Source: Candidatus Koribacter versatilis Ellin345 (GTDB lineage: Bacteria > Acidobacteriota > Terriglobia > Terriglobales > Acidobacteriaceae). Taken from it: a stretch of 64,000 nucleotides of DNA. The stretch spans positions 4,836,001 through 4,900,000 of the forward strand of contig NC_008009.1 in NCBI RefSeq assembly GCF_000014005.1, read 5' to 3'. Numbering within the stretch: position 1 is the first letter of the stretch; each line of letters starts with the position of its first letter. Both the position numbers and the translations under genes were made by a program. The notes beneath the pieces were generated by a model. That model was not told the origin of the DNA. It saw only the letters and a list, made by a program, of their open reading frames with translations, and did no database searches. Shown here piece by piece: positions 34,922 through 45,541 of the stretch.

Positions 34922-34947
34922 GGGGCCGCTCGTTGGCGGCCCCTTGT
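34922..34947 (-). terminator. Terminator of the glutamate dehydrogenase gene
   Basis: Inverted repeat GGGGCCGC (34922-34929) / GCGGCCCC (34936-34943) with a 6-base loop, placed about 40 bases past the minus-strand gdhA stop. The T-run is weak on the minus strand (GCGTCGTTTCT). Confidence 0.6.
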
Positions 34948-34984
34948 AGCACCCTGTCCGTAATACGGTTGGGGTGAATGTTGT

Positions 34985-36253
34985 CTACGCGTAAATTCCG
35001 CGCTGCCGGATAGTGTATGCCACTCTGTCAATAGCCAGCATGTAGGCACCGATGCGATTTGGTACATTGTGCTGCTCGGACATATTCACGACATCCTCGA
35101 AAGAGCTAACCATGATGTGCTCGAGCTGCTCGTTGACCACCGATTCCTTCCAGAAGTAGCCTTGGCGGTCCTGCACCCATTCGAAATACGACACCGTCAC
35201 GCCGCCGGCATTGGCAAGAATGTCAGGCATTACGAAGACCTTCTTGTCGTTCAGGATTTCGTCCGCCCCGGACGTAGTCGGTCCGTTCGCGCCTTCCACG
35301 ATGATCCTCGCCTTCACCTTTTCGGCGTTTTTCGTGGTGATGACGTTCTCGGTCGCGGCCGGAATCAGCACATCGCAATCGGCAATCATCAGGTCCGCGG
35401 TTGCCGCTTTCTCTGCGCCCGGGAAACCGTGAATGGATCCGTTGTGCGCCTTGTAATCCACCAGCGCATTGATATCGATTCCGTTCACGTTGTGCAGGCC
35501 GCCATCCCACTCACCAATGCCGATGACTTTGTAACCGGCCTGGTGCATCAGCTGCGCCGCGTTAGAACCGACGTTGCCGAAGCCCTGCACGATCACCCGC
35601 GTGCTCTCGCGCGACATGTTGAACTTCTTCAGGCATTGGTCGGCGGTGATCATCACACCACGTCCGGTGGCCTCGCGACGTCCGCGCGATCCGCCCATAT
35701 TCAGCGGCTTGCCAGTAACGACGGCGTTCACCGTCATGCGCATGTGCATGGAGTAGGTGTCCATCATCCACGCCATCGTCTGTTCGTTGGTGTTGACGTC
35801 GGGTGCCGGAACGTCCTTTTCAGGACCGATAAACTCCATCAACTCGGCGGTGTAGCGGCGCGTCATGCGCTCCAGTTCGCCCATAGACATCGTCTTCGGG
35901 TCGCAGATAATGCCGCCCTTGGCGCCGCCGAAGGGAATGTTCACGACTGCGCATTTCCAGGTCATCCACGCCGCCAGGGCGCGCACTTCGTCGAGACTTA
36001 CTTCCGGCGAAAACCGGACGCCGCCCTTTGCGGGGCCACGCGCGAACGAGTGCTGGACACGGTAACCGGTGAACATCCGGATCTTGCCGGTGTCCATGCT
36101 GACCGGAATGTTGACCGTAACTTCGCGGGCGGGAACACGCAGAACGCTGATCAGGCCTTCATCGAGTTTGAGTTTCGTGGTGGCAGTATCAAAGCGTGCT
36201 GCCTGCTGTTCCCATGGATTGAGTTCTTTGTCGAATTGCTCTGCGGTAGTCAT
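34985..36253 (-). CDS. gdhA: Glutamate dehydrogenase
   Basis: 422 residues from the ATG at 36253, behind a GGAG; an earlier in-frame ATG would add 37 non-conserved residues. The Glu/Leu/Phe/Val dehydrogenase pattern is clear: [28 protein letters not shown] (the active-site Lys lies in the GPAKGG loop), [11 protein letters not shown], then [40 protein letters not shown] and [14 protein letters not shown]. It deaminates glutamate to 2-oxoglutarate or works in reverse; NAD or NADP use cannot be told here. It is divergent from an FAD-dependent oxidoreductase. Confidence 0.94.
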   Translation of the reverse strand: MTTAEQFDKELNPWEQQAARFDTATTKLKLDEGLISVLRVPAREVTVNIPVSMDTGKIRMFTGYRVQHSFARGPAKGGVRFSPEVSLDEVRALAAWMTWKCAVVNIPFGGAKGGIICDPKTMSMGELERMTRRYTAELMEFIGPEKDVPAPDVNTNEQTMAWMMDTYSMHMRMTVNAVVTGKPLNMGGSRGRREATGRGVMITADQCLKKFNMSRESTRVIVQGFGNVGSNAAQLMHQAGYKVIGIGEWDGGLHNVNGIDINALVDYKAHNGSIHGFPGAEKAATADLMIADCDVLIPAATENVITTKNAEKVKARIIVEGANGPTTSGADEILNDKKVFVMPDILANAGGVTVSYFEWVQDRQGYFWKESVVNEQLEHIMVSSFEDVVNMSEQHNVPNRIGAYMLAIDRVAYTIRQRGIYA

Positions 36254-36414
36254 GCATTCTCCATTAGTGCGGTCCCGTCGGGCAGATTTGTGCCTTGAAA
36301 CGACGTTATAGGAGACCCTTCGGGCAAACCTTAGGAGTATATGTTCGCCAGCGAAGTTGGGCAAGGAGGAGGATCACACAACGGCAACCGGATTCGATTA
36401 CACTAGCCGCGACC

Positions 36415-37845
36415 ATGCACATCCTGATTGCCGGTGCGGGCTTTGCCGGACTTGCCAGTGCCCTCACCTTGGCACGCGCGGGCCATCGTGTGACATTGGT
36501 GGAGCGCGACTCCTTCGAGACCGGACACCACGAGCACGCCGCCAACTGGACCCGCCGCGGCATTGCGCATTTCCTCCAACCGCACGCCTTCCTGCCGCGC
36601 GGCCGCCGCGAACTCATTCACCTGTTCCCCGACGTTTACCAAGTCCTGCTGCGCGCCGGGGCCAGCGATTTTTCGGCGGCGGACAAGATCCAGGGCCGGC
36701 GCATCCCTGAGGACGACGAACTCGTCTATCTATCCGTACGACGGCCTGTGATCGAGTGGGCACTGCGTAATGCGGTGCTCTCGAATCCGAACGTCTCCGT
36801 CTTCTGCAACACGCGGATTGCCGATGTGCTCATCGAACGCGGAGGCGTGCCAAAGGTTTTCGGCATCGCGACCGACACCGGCGAGACCATCACGGCGGAC
36901 CTTGTAGTTGATGCGCTCGGCCGCAACACGCCGTTTCCCGCGAAGCTTGCGTCCGTTGGTTGCAATCTTCGCACCGAGAGCACCAACAGCGAGATCATTT
37001 ATTACTCCCGCTATTTCCGGATGTTCACCGGCAAGCAGTTTCCGCGCGGGCCGTGGCTGGTGACGCCGCGCGGCGATCTCGGCTACGCGGCGTTTTCTAC
37101 TTTCACCGGCGATAACGGTACGTTCGCGCTGCTACTCGCCATCGGAAGTTGGGACCGAGAACTGCGGGTGCTGCAGAACGAAGGCGCGTGGAATGCCGTC
37201 GCCGCCGCGATCCCGACGCTCGCCCCGCTGGTGGATCCGCACTTCGCCACGCCCATCACCGGCGTGTTGCCGATGGGCGAATTGCAAAACACGCTGCGCC
37301 ACTACGTGGAGTTCGGCGACGCCTGCGTCCGCGGATTCGTGCCGGTGGGCGATACCGTTTGCCACACCGATCCGACCTTCGCGCTCGGGTTGTCTTTCGC
37401 ACTCATCCACGCGCGTGCCTTGCGCGACGCCATTCAAGGTGCGGCGACGCCAGACCAAATCCTGCCGGCATATTGGAAAGCTATTTATCCGGAGACCCGC
37501 GAGCGCTATGACTACGTGGTCGCAGCCGACGAGGCCCGCGCCGCCAAATGGCAAGGCGCGGAGCTCGACCAATTCCATGCCGACGGCTGCTTTCCCCTGT
37601 TCACCATGGCGGCAACCGCAATGGCTGCGCAACGCGATGACGAAATCTTTCGCAAGACCCTACGCCGTATGGGATTCCTCGACCGCCTCAGCGTCTTCGA
37701 TCACGACACTCGCCTGCACCGCCGCATTGAGCAGATCGTGGAAGACCTGATGAAGACGCACCGCATCAGCAAAACCATCTCCCGCGCGCGGCTTCTGAAA
37801 CTGGCGAATAAGGCCGCGGAGCGTCAATCCGCCGTTCTTCGTTGA
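36415..37845 (+). CDS. FAD-dependent oxidoreductase (monooxygenase/halogenase-like)
   Basis: 476 residues from the ATG at 36415; the Rossmann loop HILIAGAGFAGLASALTLARAGHRVTLVERD starts immediately, supporting this start. A Glu ends the second strand as in FAD-binding groups. A second FAD motif is present late (FVPVGDTVCHTDPTFALGLSFALIHA), the GD...P...G block of the PHBH/halogenase family, slightly degenerate (no HxxPxxGxG). The C-terminal part is helical (HRRIEQIVEDLMKTHR). Squalene-epoxidase- or halogenase-like enzymes are the closest guess; the substrate is not predictable. It is divergent from gdhA. Confidence 0.82.
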   Translation: MHILIAGAGFAGLASALTLARAGHRVTLVERDSFETGHHEHAANWTRRGIAHFLQPHAFLPRGRRELIHLFPDVYQVLLRAGASDFSAADKIQGRRIPEDDELVYLSVRRPVIEWALRNAVLSNPNVSVFCNTRIADVLIERGGVPKVFGIATDTGETITADLVVDALGRNTPFPAKLASVGCNLRTESTNSEIIYYSRYFRMFTGKQFPRGPWLVTPRGDLGYAAFSTFTGDNGTFALLLAIGSWDRELRVLQNEGAWNAVAAAIPTLAPLVDPHFATPITGVLPMGELQNTLRHYVEFGDACVRGFVPVGDTVCHTDPTFALGLSFALIHARALRDAIQGAATPDQILPAYWKAIYPETRERYDYVVAADEARAAKWQGAELDQFHADGCFPLFTMAATAMAAQRDDEIFRKTLRRMGFLDRLSVFDHDTRLHRRIEQIVEDLMKTHRISKTISRARLLKLANKAAERQSAVLR

Positions 37846-37867
37846 CGCACGCCAGCAGCATTCATAA

Positions 37868-37885
37868 GATGGGGCACCCCCATTT
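37868..37885. repeat. Palindromic repeat family 1, half copy D
   Basis: GATGGGGCACCCCCAT (37869-37884) is the reverse of the GGGTGCCCCATC head in copies A, B and C; only the head is present, without the stem. It occupies the position where the ribosome binding site of the kinase at 37892 would be. Confidence 0.5.
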
Positions 37886-37891
37886 CCCTGG

Positions 37892-40201
37892 ATGATTGGC
37901 CAAACCATCTCGCATTACCAGATCGTCGAGAAGATCGGCGGTGGTGGCATGGGGGTTGTGTACAAGGCGGAAGACACCCGCCTGCACCGCTTCGTTGCCC
38001 TCAAGTTCCTGCCCGCCAATGTTGCCGGTGACGCTCAGGCACTGGCGCGTTTCCGCCGCGAAGCACAGGCGGCCTCGGCACTCAACCATCCGAACATCTG
38101 CACCATTTACGACATCGGTGAAGAGAACGGCCAGGCATTCATCGCGATGGAGTTCCTCGATGGCATGACGCTGAAGCACAAAGCGTCTGGCCTGGCGATG
38201 GACATGGACACCATCCTGCCGTTCGCCATCGAGATCGCCGATGCCCTCGATGCCGCGCACACCGCCGGCATCGTCCATCGTGATATCAAGCCCGCAAACC
38301 TCTTTCTCACCAAGCGCGGACACGCCAAGGTGCTCGACTTCGGATTGGCCAAGGTCGGCGGTGCAGCCGCAGCCTCCGCCACCTCGAAGCCCGCCGACAA
38401 CACCATCTCGGTCGTTCGCGACGAAGACCTCACCAGCCCCGGCTCCACGCTCGGCACCGTGGCTTACATGTCGCCCGAGCAGGTCGCCGCAAAAGATCTC
38501 GACGCCCGCACCGATCTCTTCTCCTTCGGCGTGGTTCTCTACGAAATCGCCACCGGACGCCTGCCGTTTCCCGGCGAAAGCACCGGCCTGATCTTCAAAG
38601 CCATTCTCGACAACGCTCCCGAGCCGATGACCAAGCTCAACCCAGCAATTCCCGCGGAGTTCGAGCGTGTCGTCTTCAAAGCACTCGAGAAAGACCGTGA
38701 CCTGCGCTACCAGAGCGCGGCAGAACTGCGCGCCGACCTCAAGCGCATTCAGCGCGGCAGCGAATCCCTGCGCAGCAGCGTGGTTCAGGCTCCGGCGAAA
38801 CGCAGGCTTTCGAACAAGCAGATTGCGCGGATTGCGATTACCGGCGCGGTTGCATTGCTGCTCATCATCTTCAGCTCGATTGCGTGGCAGCGATCGCACG
38901 ACGCCGCGAAACAGACCGCTGCGACATCATCTTCCAAGCCTTCCGTAGCAGTCCTTCCGCTGAAGAACCTGAGCGGCGATGGCGACAACAATTACTTCAG
39001 CGAGGGCATGACGGAAGAGATCACGACGAAGCTCTCGAAGATCCAGGCAATCAACGTGGCATCGCATTCGTCGGTTGTGGCCGCGAAAACCGCCGACAAG
39101 AGCGCCACCGACATCGGCAAAGCACTGAACGTTCGCTACGTACTGGAAGGATCGGTGCGCAAGGCCGGCAACGAGGTGCGTATCAACGTGCAGTTGATTG
39201 ACGCAGCCAACGGGTTCCAAGTGTGGGCCGACGACTTCACCGGCGAGATGAAGGACGTCTTCAGCTTGCAGGAGCAGACGGCGATGAAGATCGCGCAGTC
39301 ACTCAACCTGAAGCTCTCGCCGCAAGAAGAGCAGGCGATCCAGCATCGCGCCACCGATAACCCGCAGGCCTACGACGCCTACCTGCGCGGCTCTGCCCTC
39401 ACCAACACCTTCGACAGCAAAGATGCCCTCGAAGGCGCGCGCAAGAATTTCGAAGAGGCCCTCAAGTACGACGCCAACTATCCGCCGGCGGTCGCCGGCC
39501 TATCGTGGGTAGAGGCACAGCTTTACCGTAATGTGGAGTCGGACCCGAAGCACCTTGAACTTGCCGAGAAGTATGGCCAAAAGGCATTGCAATTGGCGCC
39601 CGACGCCGCCGACACCCATCTCGCCATCGGCAGCATCGCCGCGATTAAGTACGACTACAACACCGCGGCCCGCGAGTTTCGCCGTGCAACCGAGCTTGCT
39701 CCCGATAGCGGCTACGCCTCCGACCTGCTCTCCTGGGCGCTCTCGTACCAGATACCGCCCGATCCCATCGGCGCCGAAGCCGCCGCGCGCAAAGCACTGC
39801 GGCTTCAGGCCTCGATCTACCCCGCGTACTACCACCTCGGGCGCGCACTGATCGCGCAGGGCCGTTATTCGGAAGCGCTCGAGTCGTTCGAGCAGATGCG
39901 AAGGCTAAGCCCAACCTCCAATACCGCCGGCCTTGGATTCGGCCAGGTTTATATCGCGCAGGGTGAGTACGACAAGGCCATCGAAGTTCTCTTGAAATAT
40001 CCGCAAGCCAATACCATCAATTACTACTGGCTGGCCGCCGCATATGCGGCCAAGGGCGACAACGCGAAAGCCCTCGCGACGATCCAGAAGGCTTTCGACC
40101 TGGGCTTCCGCGACTTCGGCGCCATCAACGCCAGCCCCTACTTCGAGAAGCTGCGCAGCGATCCGAAGTTCCAGGCGATGGTTGCGAAGTATCGCAAGTA
40201 A
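37892..40201 (+). CDS. Ser/Thr protein kinase with TolB-like and TPR domains
   Basis: 769 residues. The kinase (about 8-280) shows [22 protein letters not shown] in [21 protein letters not shown] and [11 protein letters not shown] membrane helix follows near 310-330 ([22 protein letters not shown]). Next is a FlgO/TolB-like domain ([32 protein letters not shown] ... [30 protein letters not shown]), then TPR-like repeats to the C-terminus. This order is common in Acidobacteriota. Its stop is one base from the stop of the convergent kinase gene (40203). No ribosome binding site is visible. Confidence 0.92.
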   Translation: MIGQTISHYQIVEKIGGGGMGVVYKAEDTRLHRFVALKFLPANVAGDAQALARFRREAQAASALNHPNICTIYDIGEENGQAFIAMEFLDGMTLKHKASGLAMDMDTILPFAIEIADALDAAHTAGIVHRDIKPANLFLTKRGHAKVLDFGLAKVGGAAAASATSKPADNTISVVRDEDLTSPGSTLGTVAYMSPEQVAAKDLDARTDLFSFGVVLYEIATGRLPFPGESTGLIFKAILDNAPEPMTKLNPAIPAEFERVVFKALEKDRDLRYQSAAELRADLKRIQRGSESLRSSVVQAPAKRRLSNKQIARIAITGAVALLLIIFSSIAWQRSHDAAKQTAATSSSKPSVAVLPLKNLSGDGDNNYFSEGMTEEITTKLSKIQAINVASHSSVVAAKTADKSATDIGKALNVRYVLEGSVRKAGNEVRINVQLIDAANGFQVWADDFTGEMKDVFSLQEQTAMKIAQSLNLKLSPQEEQAIQHRATDNPQAYDAYLRGSALTNTFDSKDALEGARKNFEEALKYDANYPPAVAGLSWVEAQLYRNVESDPKHLELAEKYGQKALQLAPDAADTHLAIGSIAAIKYDYNTAAREFRRATELAPDSGYASDLLSWALSYQIPPDPIGAEAAARKALRLQASIYPAYYHLGRALIAQGRYSEALESFEQMRRLSPTSNTAGLGFGQVYIAQGEYDKAIEVLLKYPQANTINYYWLAAAYAAKGDNAKALATIQKAFDLGFRDFGAINASPYFEKLRSDPKFQAMVAKYRK

Positions 40202-40202
40202 T

Positions 40203-42869
40203 TTACTTCTTCAATTGTGACGGCCAGTTCTGAACCAGCGTCAACGGCTGCGTGCTGCCGCCACTCTGCGTGGCGGCGATGAAGCGCTTCCCATCGTGGG
40301 TCACATCGTATTCCGCGCTCAGCCCTGGCAATGCGAGCGGGAACAACTGCGTCGCGGTCCCTACTGCGAACGAATTTCCGCTGTTCTCCACCTGCACCGC
40401 CACAATGCCGGACGAGTCGAAGTAATAAATCTCTTTCCCATCGCCGCGCCATCTCGGCTCGATCCCGTATCCCTGCGACACCTGCCACTTTTCACCGGTC
40501 CAAGGGAAGGGTGCTACGAAGATCTGCGGCTGCGAATTCATGAACGCCATGTAGGCGACCCAACGGCCATCGGGCGAAAATTGTCCGGACATGGTGCGCA
40601 TATCGTTGCCCGCAAATGCCTGCGGTTTGCCCTGTCCGGACGGATCCAGCAAGCTAAGCTGCAGTTCAAGCCCGTATCCCTGCTGGTACATGAGGTGACG
40701 CCCGTCCGGTGACCACGTGGTCACGCCCGAGAGCGAGTGGTCCGGTACGGTGAGAATCGTTTGTTCCGGTGCCCCGCCCGCAGAGGGCTTAATCGCCATA
40801 CTTGCGCCCTGGTTCATCGTGAATGCGATCCGCGATCCATCCGGAGACCACACGGGGCCGCGCGTCACTCCGCCGCTGAACATCAGCCGGTTCTTCAGGT
40901 GGGTCGTCAGGTCATAGACCCAGATGTTCGCCGCGACCGTATTGACGTCGGTCAAGGCCAGCTTCTTGTTGTCGGGCGAAAGCTGAACTTCCTGGAAGCT
41001 GCCCAGCCCAGCCAGCGACTCAAGCACCTTCCCCGACCGGTCATACCAGGCCAGCGATTGTCCGCCCGCAGCTGCGCCCGACGCATAAATCATCATGCCG
41101 TTGGTCGAGACCGATAGGTTCGTTCGCCATAACGACGCGTCCACCTGCGGAGTTTCCGCCAGTGTTTTCGGCTCTCCGCTGAGCTTGCCCGTCGACGGAT
41201 CGAAGCTCTGCGCCAGCAGCGTGCGCTCGCGCTCGAAGATGAGGTATCCGTTTGCGAAGAGCGCGTTCGAAAACGTGTGCACCAGGAACCGGTTCTCTTT
41301 GCCGTCCACCGACGCGTAGAACACGCCAGTATCCTGGCTCGTCGGCGCACTGTGGTTCACCGCGACATAGAGATAGTGCTTCCCATCCGGCAACCAGGTC
41401 GGCCAACGGTTCGAGGAATACTTCGTGCCCTCCAGCTTCGACAGCTCGTGCGGTGCGCCGCCACTCGCCGGAAGCATCGCAATCGTCGTGTTGTACGAGA
41501 TTGCCGCCAGGATGTTTCCATCCGCGCCCCAACTCCCACCGCGCCCGAGCGTGGAATCGCACAGCGTCACCGGCGCGCTCGCGTCAATATCTATGCGCTT
41601 CAGCTTGTCGTTGGTAAAGAACCCAAGACTGCGGCTGTCCGGCGACCAGAACGGAAAACGCCCGTCTTCGGTACCGGGCAACGGTCGCGCGGTTACGGAC
41701 TCTAAATCGCGAACGAAGAGCTGTGCAGCCTGCCCGCTCTTGCGCGCCGAAAATACCAACTTCCGCCCGTCAGGAGAAATCACCGGCGGCCCGCTGATAT
41801 CTCCGGAGATATTGAACTCCAGCCCCTCCGGCGCCGCGATTTCCGCACGTATCAGCGGCAGCGATTTTTCCGCCATCAGCGCCCACGTAATCGCCGCGAG
41901 TGCCACTAAGCCTGCGAATGCCGCGACGGCCCACGCTATCGCCAAACGATGTTTCTTCTTCGGCGCGACAGCTTCCACCGCCGCAGAACTTTGCGACGCC
42001 ACATCCGCAATCTGCTTCAGTTGCAGCTTTACGTCGTGCGCAGTCTGCCAGCGCTCATCGGGATCTTTCGCGAGACAGGTCTTCACCAGCCTTTCGAGTG
42101 CTGGAGGGGTTGTTGGCTGGATCGTCGAGATCGGAGCCGGATCGCGCTCCAGGATCGCTGCCATGGTGCTCGCAGCGCTCTTGCCTTCGAAGGCCCGCTT
42201 TCCGGTCGCCATTTCGTACAGCACCGCACCGAGCGAGAAAATATCGGAACGCGCATCGGCCTCCCGTCCTTCCACCTGTTCCGGCGCCATGTATTGGAAC
42301 GTGCCGACCACTGTTCCTTCCGCCGTTAGCGGATGGCTCTGCGCCGGCGTGCTCAACGTCATGCTCAAACTCGACACCGCACTCGCGCTCGCAACCGCCG
42401 CCTTCGCCAGCCCAAAGTCCATCAGCTTGGCGCCGCCCTTGGTCAGCATGATGTTCCCGGGCTTCAAATCACGATGCACCACCCCGCTGCGGTGCGCCCG
42501 GTCGAGCCCATCGCAAACTTCAATCGCGCACTTCAGCAGCTGGGCAATTGGCATCGGCCCCTTGCGCAGCCGGTCGGCGAGGGTCTCGCCCTCGAGAAAC
42601 TCCATTACCAGGAAGTCCGTGCCTTCCTGTTGGCCCACGTCGTACAACGTGCAAATGTTGGGATGGTTCAGCGACGAGATTGTCCGCGCCTCGCGATCGA
42701 AGCGCTGTTTCGCGTCGGGATTATCGGAGAGATGCCCGGGCAGGATCTTGACGGCGACGGTGCGGTCCAGCCGCAGGTCTTTGGCGCGATACACCTCGCC
42801 CATGCCGCCCGCCCCAAGCGGCGACTGAATCTCATAAGGGCCGAACTTCGTGCCGGATGTAAGGGTCAT
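40203..42869 (-). CDS. Ser/Thr protein kinase with TolB-type beta-propeller
   Basis: 888 residues. The kinase domain (about 10-275) has [23 protein letters not shown] in [22 protein letters not shown] and [14 protein letters not shown] membrane segment lies near 315-335 ([24 protein letters not shown]). The C-terminal 550 residues carry PD40/WD40-like repeats ([55 protein letters not shown]) that form a beta-propeller outside the cell, probably the sensor. The gene is convergent with another kinase. Ligand and targets are unknown. Confidence 0.93.
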   Translation of the reverse strand: MTLTSGTKFGPYEIQSPLGAGGMGEVYRAKDLRLDRTVAVKILPGHLSDNPDAKQRFDREARTISSLNHPNICTLYDVGQQEGTDFLVMEFLEGETLADRLRKGPMPIAQLLKCAIEVCDGLDRAHRSGVVHRDLKPGNIMLTKGGAKLMDFGLAKAAVASASAVSSLSMTLSTPAQSHPLTAEGTVVGTFQYMAPEQVEGREADARSDIFSLGAVLYEMATGKRAFEGKSAASTMAAILERDPAPISTIQPTTPPALERLVKTCLAKDPDERWQTAHDVKLQLKQIADVASQSSAAVEAVAPKKKHRLAIAWAVAAFAGLVALAAITWALMAEKSLPLIRAEIAAPEGLEFNISGDISGPPVISPDGRKLVFSARKSGQAAQLFVRDLESVTARPLPGTEDGRFPFWSPDSRSLGFFTNDKLKRIDIDASAPVTLCDSTLGRGGSWGADGNILAAISYNTTIAMLPASGGAPHELSKLEGTKYSSNRWPTWLPDGKHYLYVAVNHSAPTSQDTGVFYASVDGKENRFLVHTFSNALFANGYLIFERERTLLAQSFDPSTGKLSGEPKTLAETPQVDASLWRTNLSVSTNGMMIYASGAAAGGQSLAWYDRSGKVLESLAGLGSFQEVQLSPDNKKLALTDVNTVAANIWVYDLTTHLKNRLMFSGGVTRGPVWSPDGSRIAFTMNQGASMAIKPSAGGAPEQTILTVPDHSLSGVTTWSPDGRHLMYQQGYGLELQLSLLDPSGQGKPQAFAGNDMRTMSGQFSPDGRWVAYMAFMNSQPQIFVAPFPWTGEKWQVSQGYGIEPRWRGDGKEIYYFDSSGIVAVQVENSGNSFAVGTATQLFPLALPGLSAEYDVTHDGKRFIAATQSGGSTQPLTLVQNWPSQLKK

Positions 42870-42904
42870 GCGTGGATGCAGGATTGTAGCGTAATCGAGG
42901 CGCT

Positions 42905-43759
42905 TTACCCTGCCGAATTCGTAGCCTTCTGCTCGTGCACCCCAACGCTGATCTCCATCCCTTCGCTCGCGGCACGCACGCTCGGGTAATAATCGCGCGC
43001 CGACTTCACGATCGAATCCACGCAGGCGTCGTTGTGATCGGGATCATGGTGGAAGAGAACGAGTTCTTTGGCGCCGCTTTCCATCACGATATTGACGGCT
43101 TCGCGCCAATGGCTGTGGCCCCACCCGACTTTCTTCGCGGCGTATTCGTCCGGAAGATACTGCGCGTCATAGATCAGGATGTCCGCGCCCTCGGCGAGCT
43201 TGCGCACGTTCTTGTCAAACACCGGATGCCCCGGCTCATTGTCCGTCGCATAGACGAGGATGCCGTCCTCGGTTTCCATGCGGAAGCCCAAACATCCTTG
43301 CGGATGGTTCAGCCACTTCGACTGGACGATGGCATCATCGAACGCAATGCGGTCTTCTTCGATGTCGTAGAAATTCCGGTGCGCCGCCATCTCGCTCATG
43401 TCCACCGGGAAGTACGGATCGGCCATCTGCTCTTCGATCGCCCGCTGCAACCCGCGCGAGCGGTTCGACGAGTGGAAGAAGAAGTAGTTGTCCTCTTTTT
43501 CGTAGAGCGGCGTGAAGAACGGAATGCCCTGGATGTGGTCCCAGTGGAAGTGCGAGATGAACACGTGCGCCTGGATCGGCTTTTCGGCGTACTCCTTAAT
43601 CAATTGCTTGCCGAGATTGCGGAACCCAGTACCGCAGTCGAAGACGAAGATCTGCCCATTGACCCGCACCTCAACACACGAGGTGTTGCCGCCGTAGCGC
43701 ATGTTCTCGAGTTGTGGCGTAGGGGTTGAGCCGCGGACGCCCCAAAACTTTATCTGCAT
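42905..43759 (-). CDS. MBL-fold metallo-hydrolase
   Basis: 284 residues. The zinc site motif is [10 protein letters not shown] (His70, His72, Asp74, His75), with [12 protein letters not shown] before it and DNEPGHP and [12 protein letters not shown] later, contributing further ligands. The family hydrolyses phosphodiester or ester bonds; this subgroup, with CxxGTG near the start, resembles cyclic-nucleotide phosphodiesterase-like and RNase Z-like proteins, but the substrate is not known. The next gene upstream is the divergent trpE. Confidence 0.86.
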   Translation of the reverse strand: MQIKFWGVRGSTPTPQLENMRYGGNTSCVEVRVNGQIFVFDCGTGFRNLGKQLIKEYAEKPIQAHVFISHFHWDHIQGIPFFTPLYEKEDNYFFFHSSNRSRGLQRAIEEQMADPYFPVDMSEMAAHRNFYDIEEDRIAFDDAIVQSKWLNHPQGCLGFRMETEDGILVYATDNEPGHPVFDKNVRKLAEGADILIYDAQYLPDEYAAKKVGWGHSHWREAVNIVMESGAKELVLFHHDPDHNDACVDSIVKSARDYYPSVRAASEGMEISVGVHEQKATNSAG

Positions 43760-43917
43760 CGGTTTTCCGCCCTGCTCCAGCAGGGGTTATTCCTTCGACA
43801 ACTGTTTGGGGAGAGAGTCCGCAAAGTATAGCGCAACGTTCGAAACGAGCCAACTGCTTTACTTATGCCCCATTACACCCTATTTGGGTAGGTTCCGAAG
43901 GTACCCATTGCGGCACG

Positions 43918-43923
43918 TATAAT
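43918..43923 (+). promoter_or_regulatory. -10 box of trpE
   Basis: A perfect TATAAT lies 9 bases before the trpE ATG (43933), with a weak or absent -35. The transcription start would be within a few bases of the ATG, so the message may be leaderless or have a very short leader. No attenuator peptide fits. Confidence 0.45.
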
Positions 43924-43932
43924 TGGCCCTCC

Positions 43933-45402
43933 ATGGACTCGCCAGATTTCAAGTCCTTCTCGCAGCTAGCACGCGAAGCCTCGCTCGTCCCCGTCACGCG
44001 CACGATTTCGGCCGACCTCCTCACTCCGGTTTCCGCCTTCCTTGCTCTGGCCGACAAAGAGCCTTACGCCTTCCTGCTGGAATCCGTCGAAGGCGGCGAG
44101 CGTATTGGACGCTACACCTTTCTCGGCATCCGGCCCTACATGGTCGTCACCGGCCGCGGCAGCGAAGTTACGATACGCCGCGGTAAGAAGACCGAAAAGT
44201 CGTCTTCCGATCTACTTGGAACCCTGCGGGCCGCGTTACGCGAGCACAAGCCCGCCACCGTCCCCGGATTGCCGCCCTTCACCGCGGGCGCTGTCGGCTA
44301 CTTTGCTTACGATGCCGTGCGCCACTTCGAGCGCCTGCCCGACATCGCCAAAGACGACCTCCACCTTCCCGACGGCGTCTTCATGTTCTACGACCGCCTG
44401 CTGGCCTTCGATCACCTGCGCCACCAGTTGCACCTCATCGCCGCCGCCGACGTCCGCACCGAGAAGCCGCGCGCCGCCTACGATCGCGCTATCGCCGATC
44501 TCGATGCGCTGGAGAAAAAGCTCGTATCGGGACTGAAGATTCGTCGCCTGCGTCCCGAAAAGAAAACCGCGAAGATCAAGCTGCACGCCCGCACAAAGCC
44601 CGCCGACTACATGAACGCCGTGAAGCGCGGCAAGGAATATATCGCGGCAGGAGATGTCTTCCAGGTCGTGCTCTCCCAGCGCCTCGACTTCGCACTGCCC
44701 GCGCCTCCCTTCGACATCTACCGCTCTCTGCGCACGGTGAATCCGTCGCCCTACATGTACTTTCTGCGCATGGACGACCTCCACGTCCTCGGCTCGTCGC
44801 CCGAGATGCTGGTGAAAGCCAACAACCGCACGCTGGAGTACCGCCCGATCGCCGGGACCTACAAGCGCGGCGCGACCGCCGAAGAAGATGCGCGTCTCGA
44901 AGAGCACCTTCGCACCAACGAAAAAGAGCGCGCCGAGCATGTGATGCTCGTAGATCTTGGACGGAACGATCTCGGCCGCGTGAGCGAATACGGCTCTGTC
45001 AAAGTAAAAGGCCTGATGTACGTAGAGCGCTACTCGCACGTGATGCATCTCGTCTCCGCGCTCGAAGGCAAACTGCGCGGCGACCTCGACGCGCTCGACG
45101 CCTTCGCCGCCTGCTTCCCCGCCGGCACCCTCAGCGGCGCGCCCAAAGTCCGCGCCATGGAAATCATCGAAGAACTGGAACCCACCCGTCGCGGCGTCTA
45201 CGGAGGTTCGGTTTTGTATGCCGACTTCGCCGGCAATCTCGACTCCTGTATCGCCATCCGCACCATGGTCGTGAAAAACAACCGCGCGTATGTCCAAGCC
45301 GGCGCCGGCATCGTAGCCGACAGCGATCCCGAAAGCGAATTCCAGGAGTGCCGCAACAAAGCGCAAGCGGTCGTCCGCGCCGCCGAACTGGCGGGACGAT
45401 AG
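43933..45402 (+). CDS. trpE: Anthranilate synthase component I
   Basis: 489 residues from ATG 43933; the first strongly conserved segment (DLLTPVSAFLALADKEPYAFLLESVEGGERIGRYTFLG) follows the start. Further marks are RLDFALPAPPFDIYRSLRTVNPSPYMYFL, SPEMLVKANNRTLEYRPIAGTYKRG, VDLGRNDLGRVSEYGSV and FPAGTLSGAPKVRAMEIIEELEPTRRGVYGG. The enzyme converts chorismate to anthranilate with TrpG. The feedback motif LLES is retained. TrpG is encoded 5 kb away on the other strand. Confidence 0.95.
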   Translation: MDSPDFKSFSQLAREASLVPVTRTISADLLTPVSAFLALADKEPYAFLLESVEGGERIGRYTFLGIRPYMVVTGRGSEVTIRRGKKTEKSSSDLLGTLRAALREHKPATVPGLPPFTAGAVGYFAYDAVRHFERLPDIAKDDLHLPDGVFMFYDRLLAFDHLRHQLHLIAAADVRTEKPRAAYDRAIADLDALEKKLVSGLKIRRLRPEKKTAKIKLHARTKPADYMNAVKRGKEYIAAGDVFQVVLSQRLDFALPAPPFDIYRSLRTVNPSPYMYFLRMDDLHVLGSSPEMLVKANNRTLEYRPIAGTYKRGATAEEDARLEEHLRTNEKERAEHVMLVDLGRNDLGRVSEYGSVKVKGLMYVERYSHVMHLVSALEGKLRGDLDALDAFAACFPAGTLSGAPKVRAMEIIEELEPTRRGVYGGSVLYADFAGNLDSCIAIRTMVVKNNRAYVQAGAGIVADSDPESEFQECRNKAQAVVRAAELAGR

Positions 45403-45429
45403 TTTTAGGTTTTAGGTTTAGGTTTAGGT
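45403..45429. repeat. TTTTAGG/TTTAGG tandem repeat
   Basis: TTTTAGG twice, then TTTAGG twice, in direct repeat right after the trpE stop and directly in front of a family 2 palindrome. It resembles telomere-type repeats but is short and lies inside a chromosome. Confidence 0.5.
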
Positions 45430-45480
45430 CTGTCATCCTGAGCGGAGCGGCCGAAGGCCGCGGAGTCGAAGGACCCCTAC
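45430..45480. repeat. Palindromic repeat family 2, copy 1
   Basis: Flank TGTCATCCTGAGCGGAG, then CGGCC (45448-45452) GAA GGCCG (45456-45460), then GGAGTCGAAGGACCCCTAC. A second copy at 48966-49018 has the same flanks but a different stem. Confidence 0.65.
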
Positions 45481-45541
45481 CCTCACAACTTCGCTTACCC
45501 AAGCACTGCAGGCACGTCCTATACTTTCGTCGGAGGACGCC

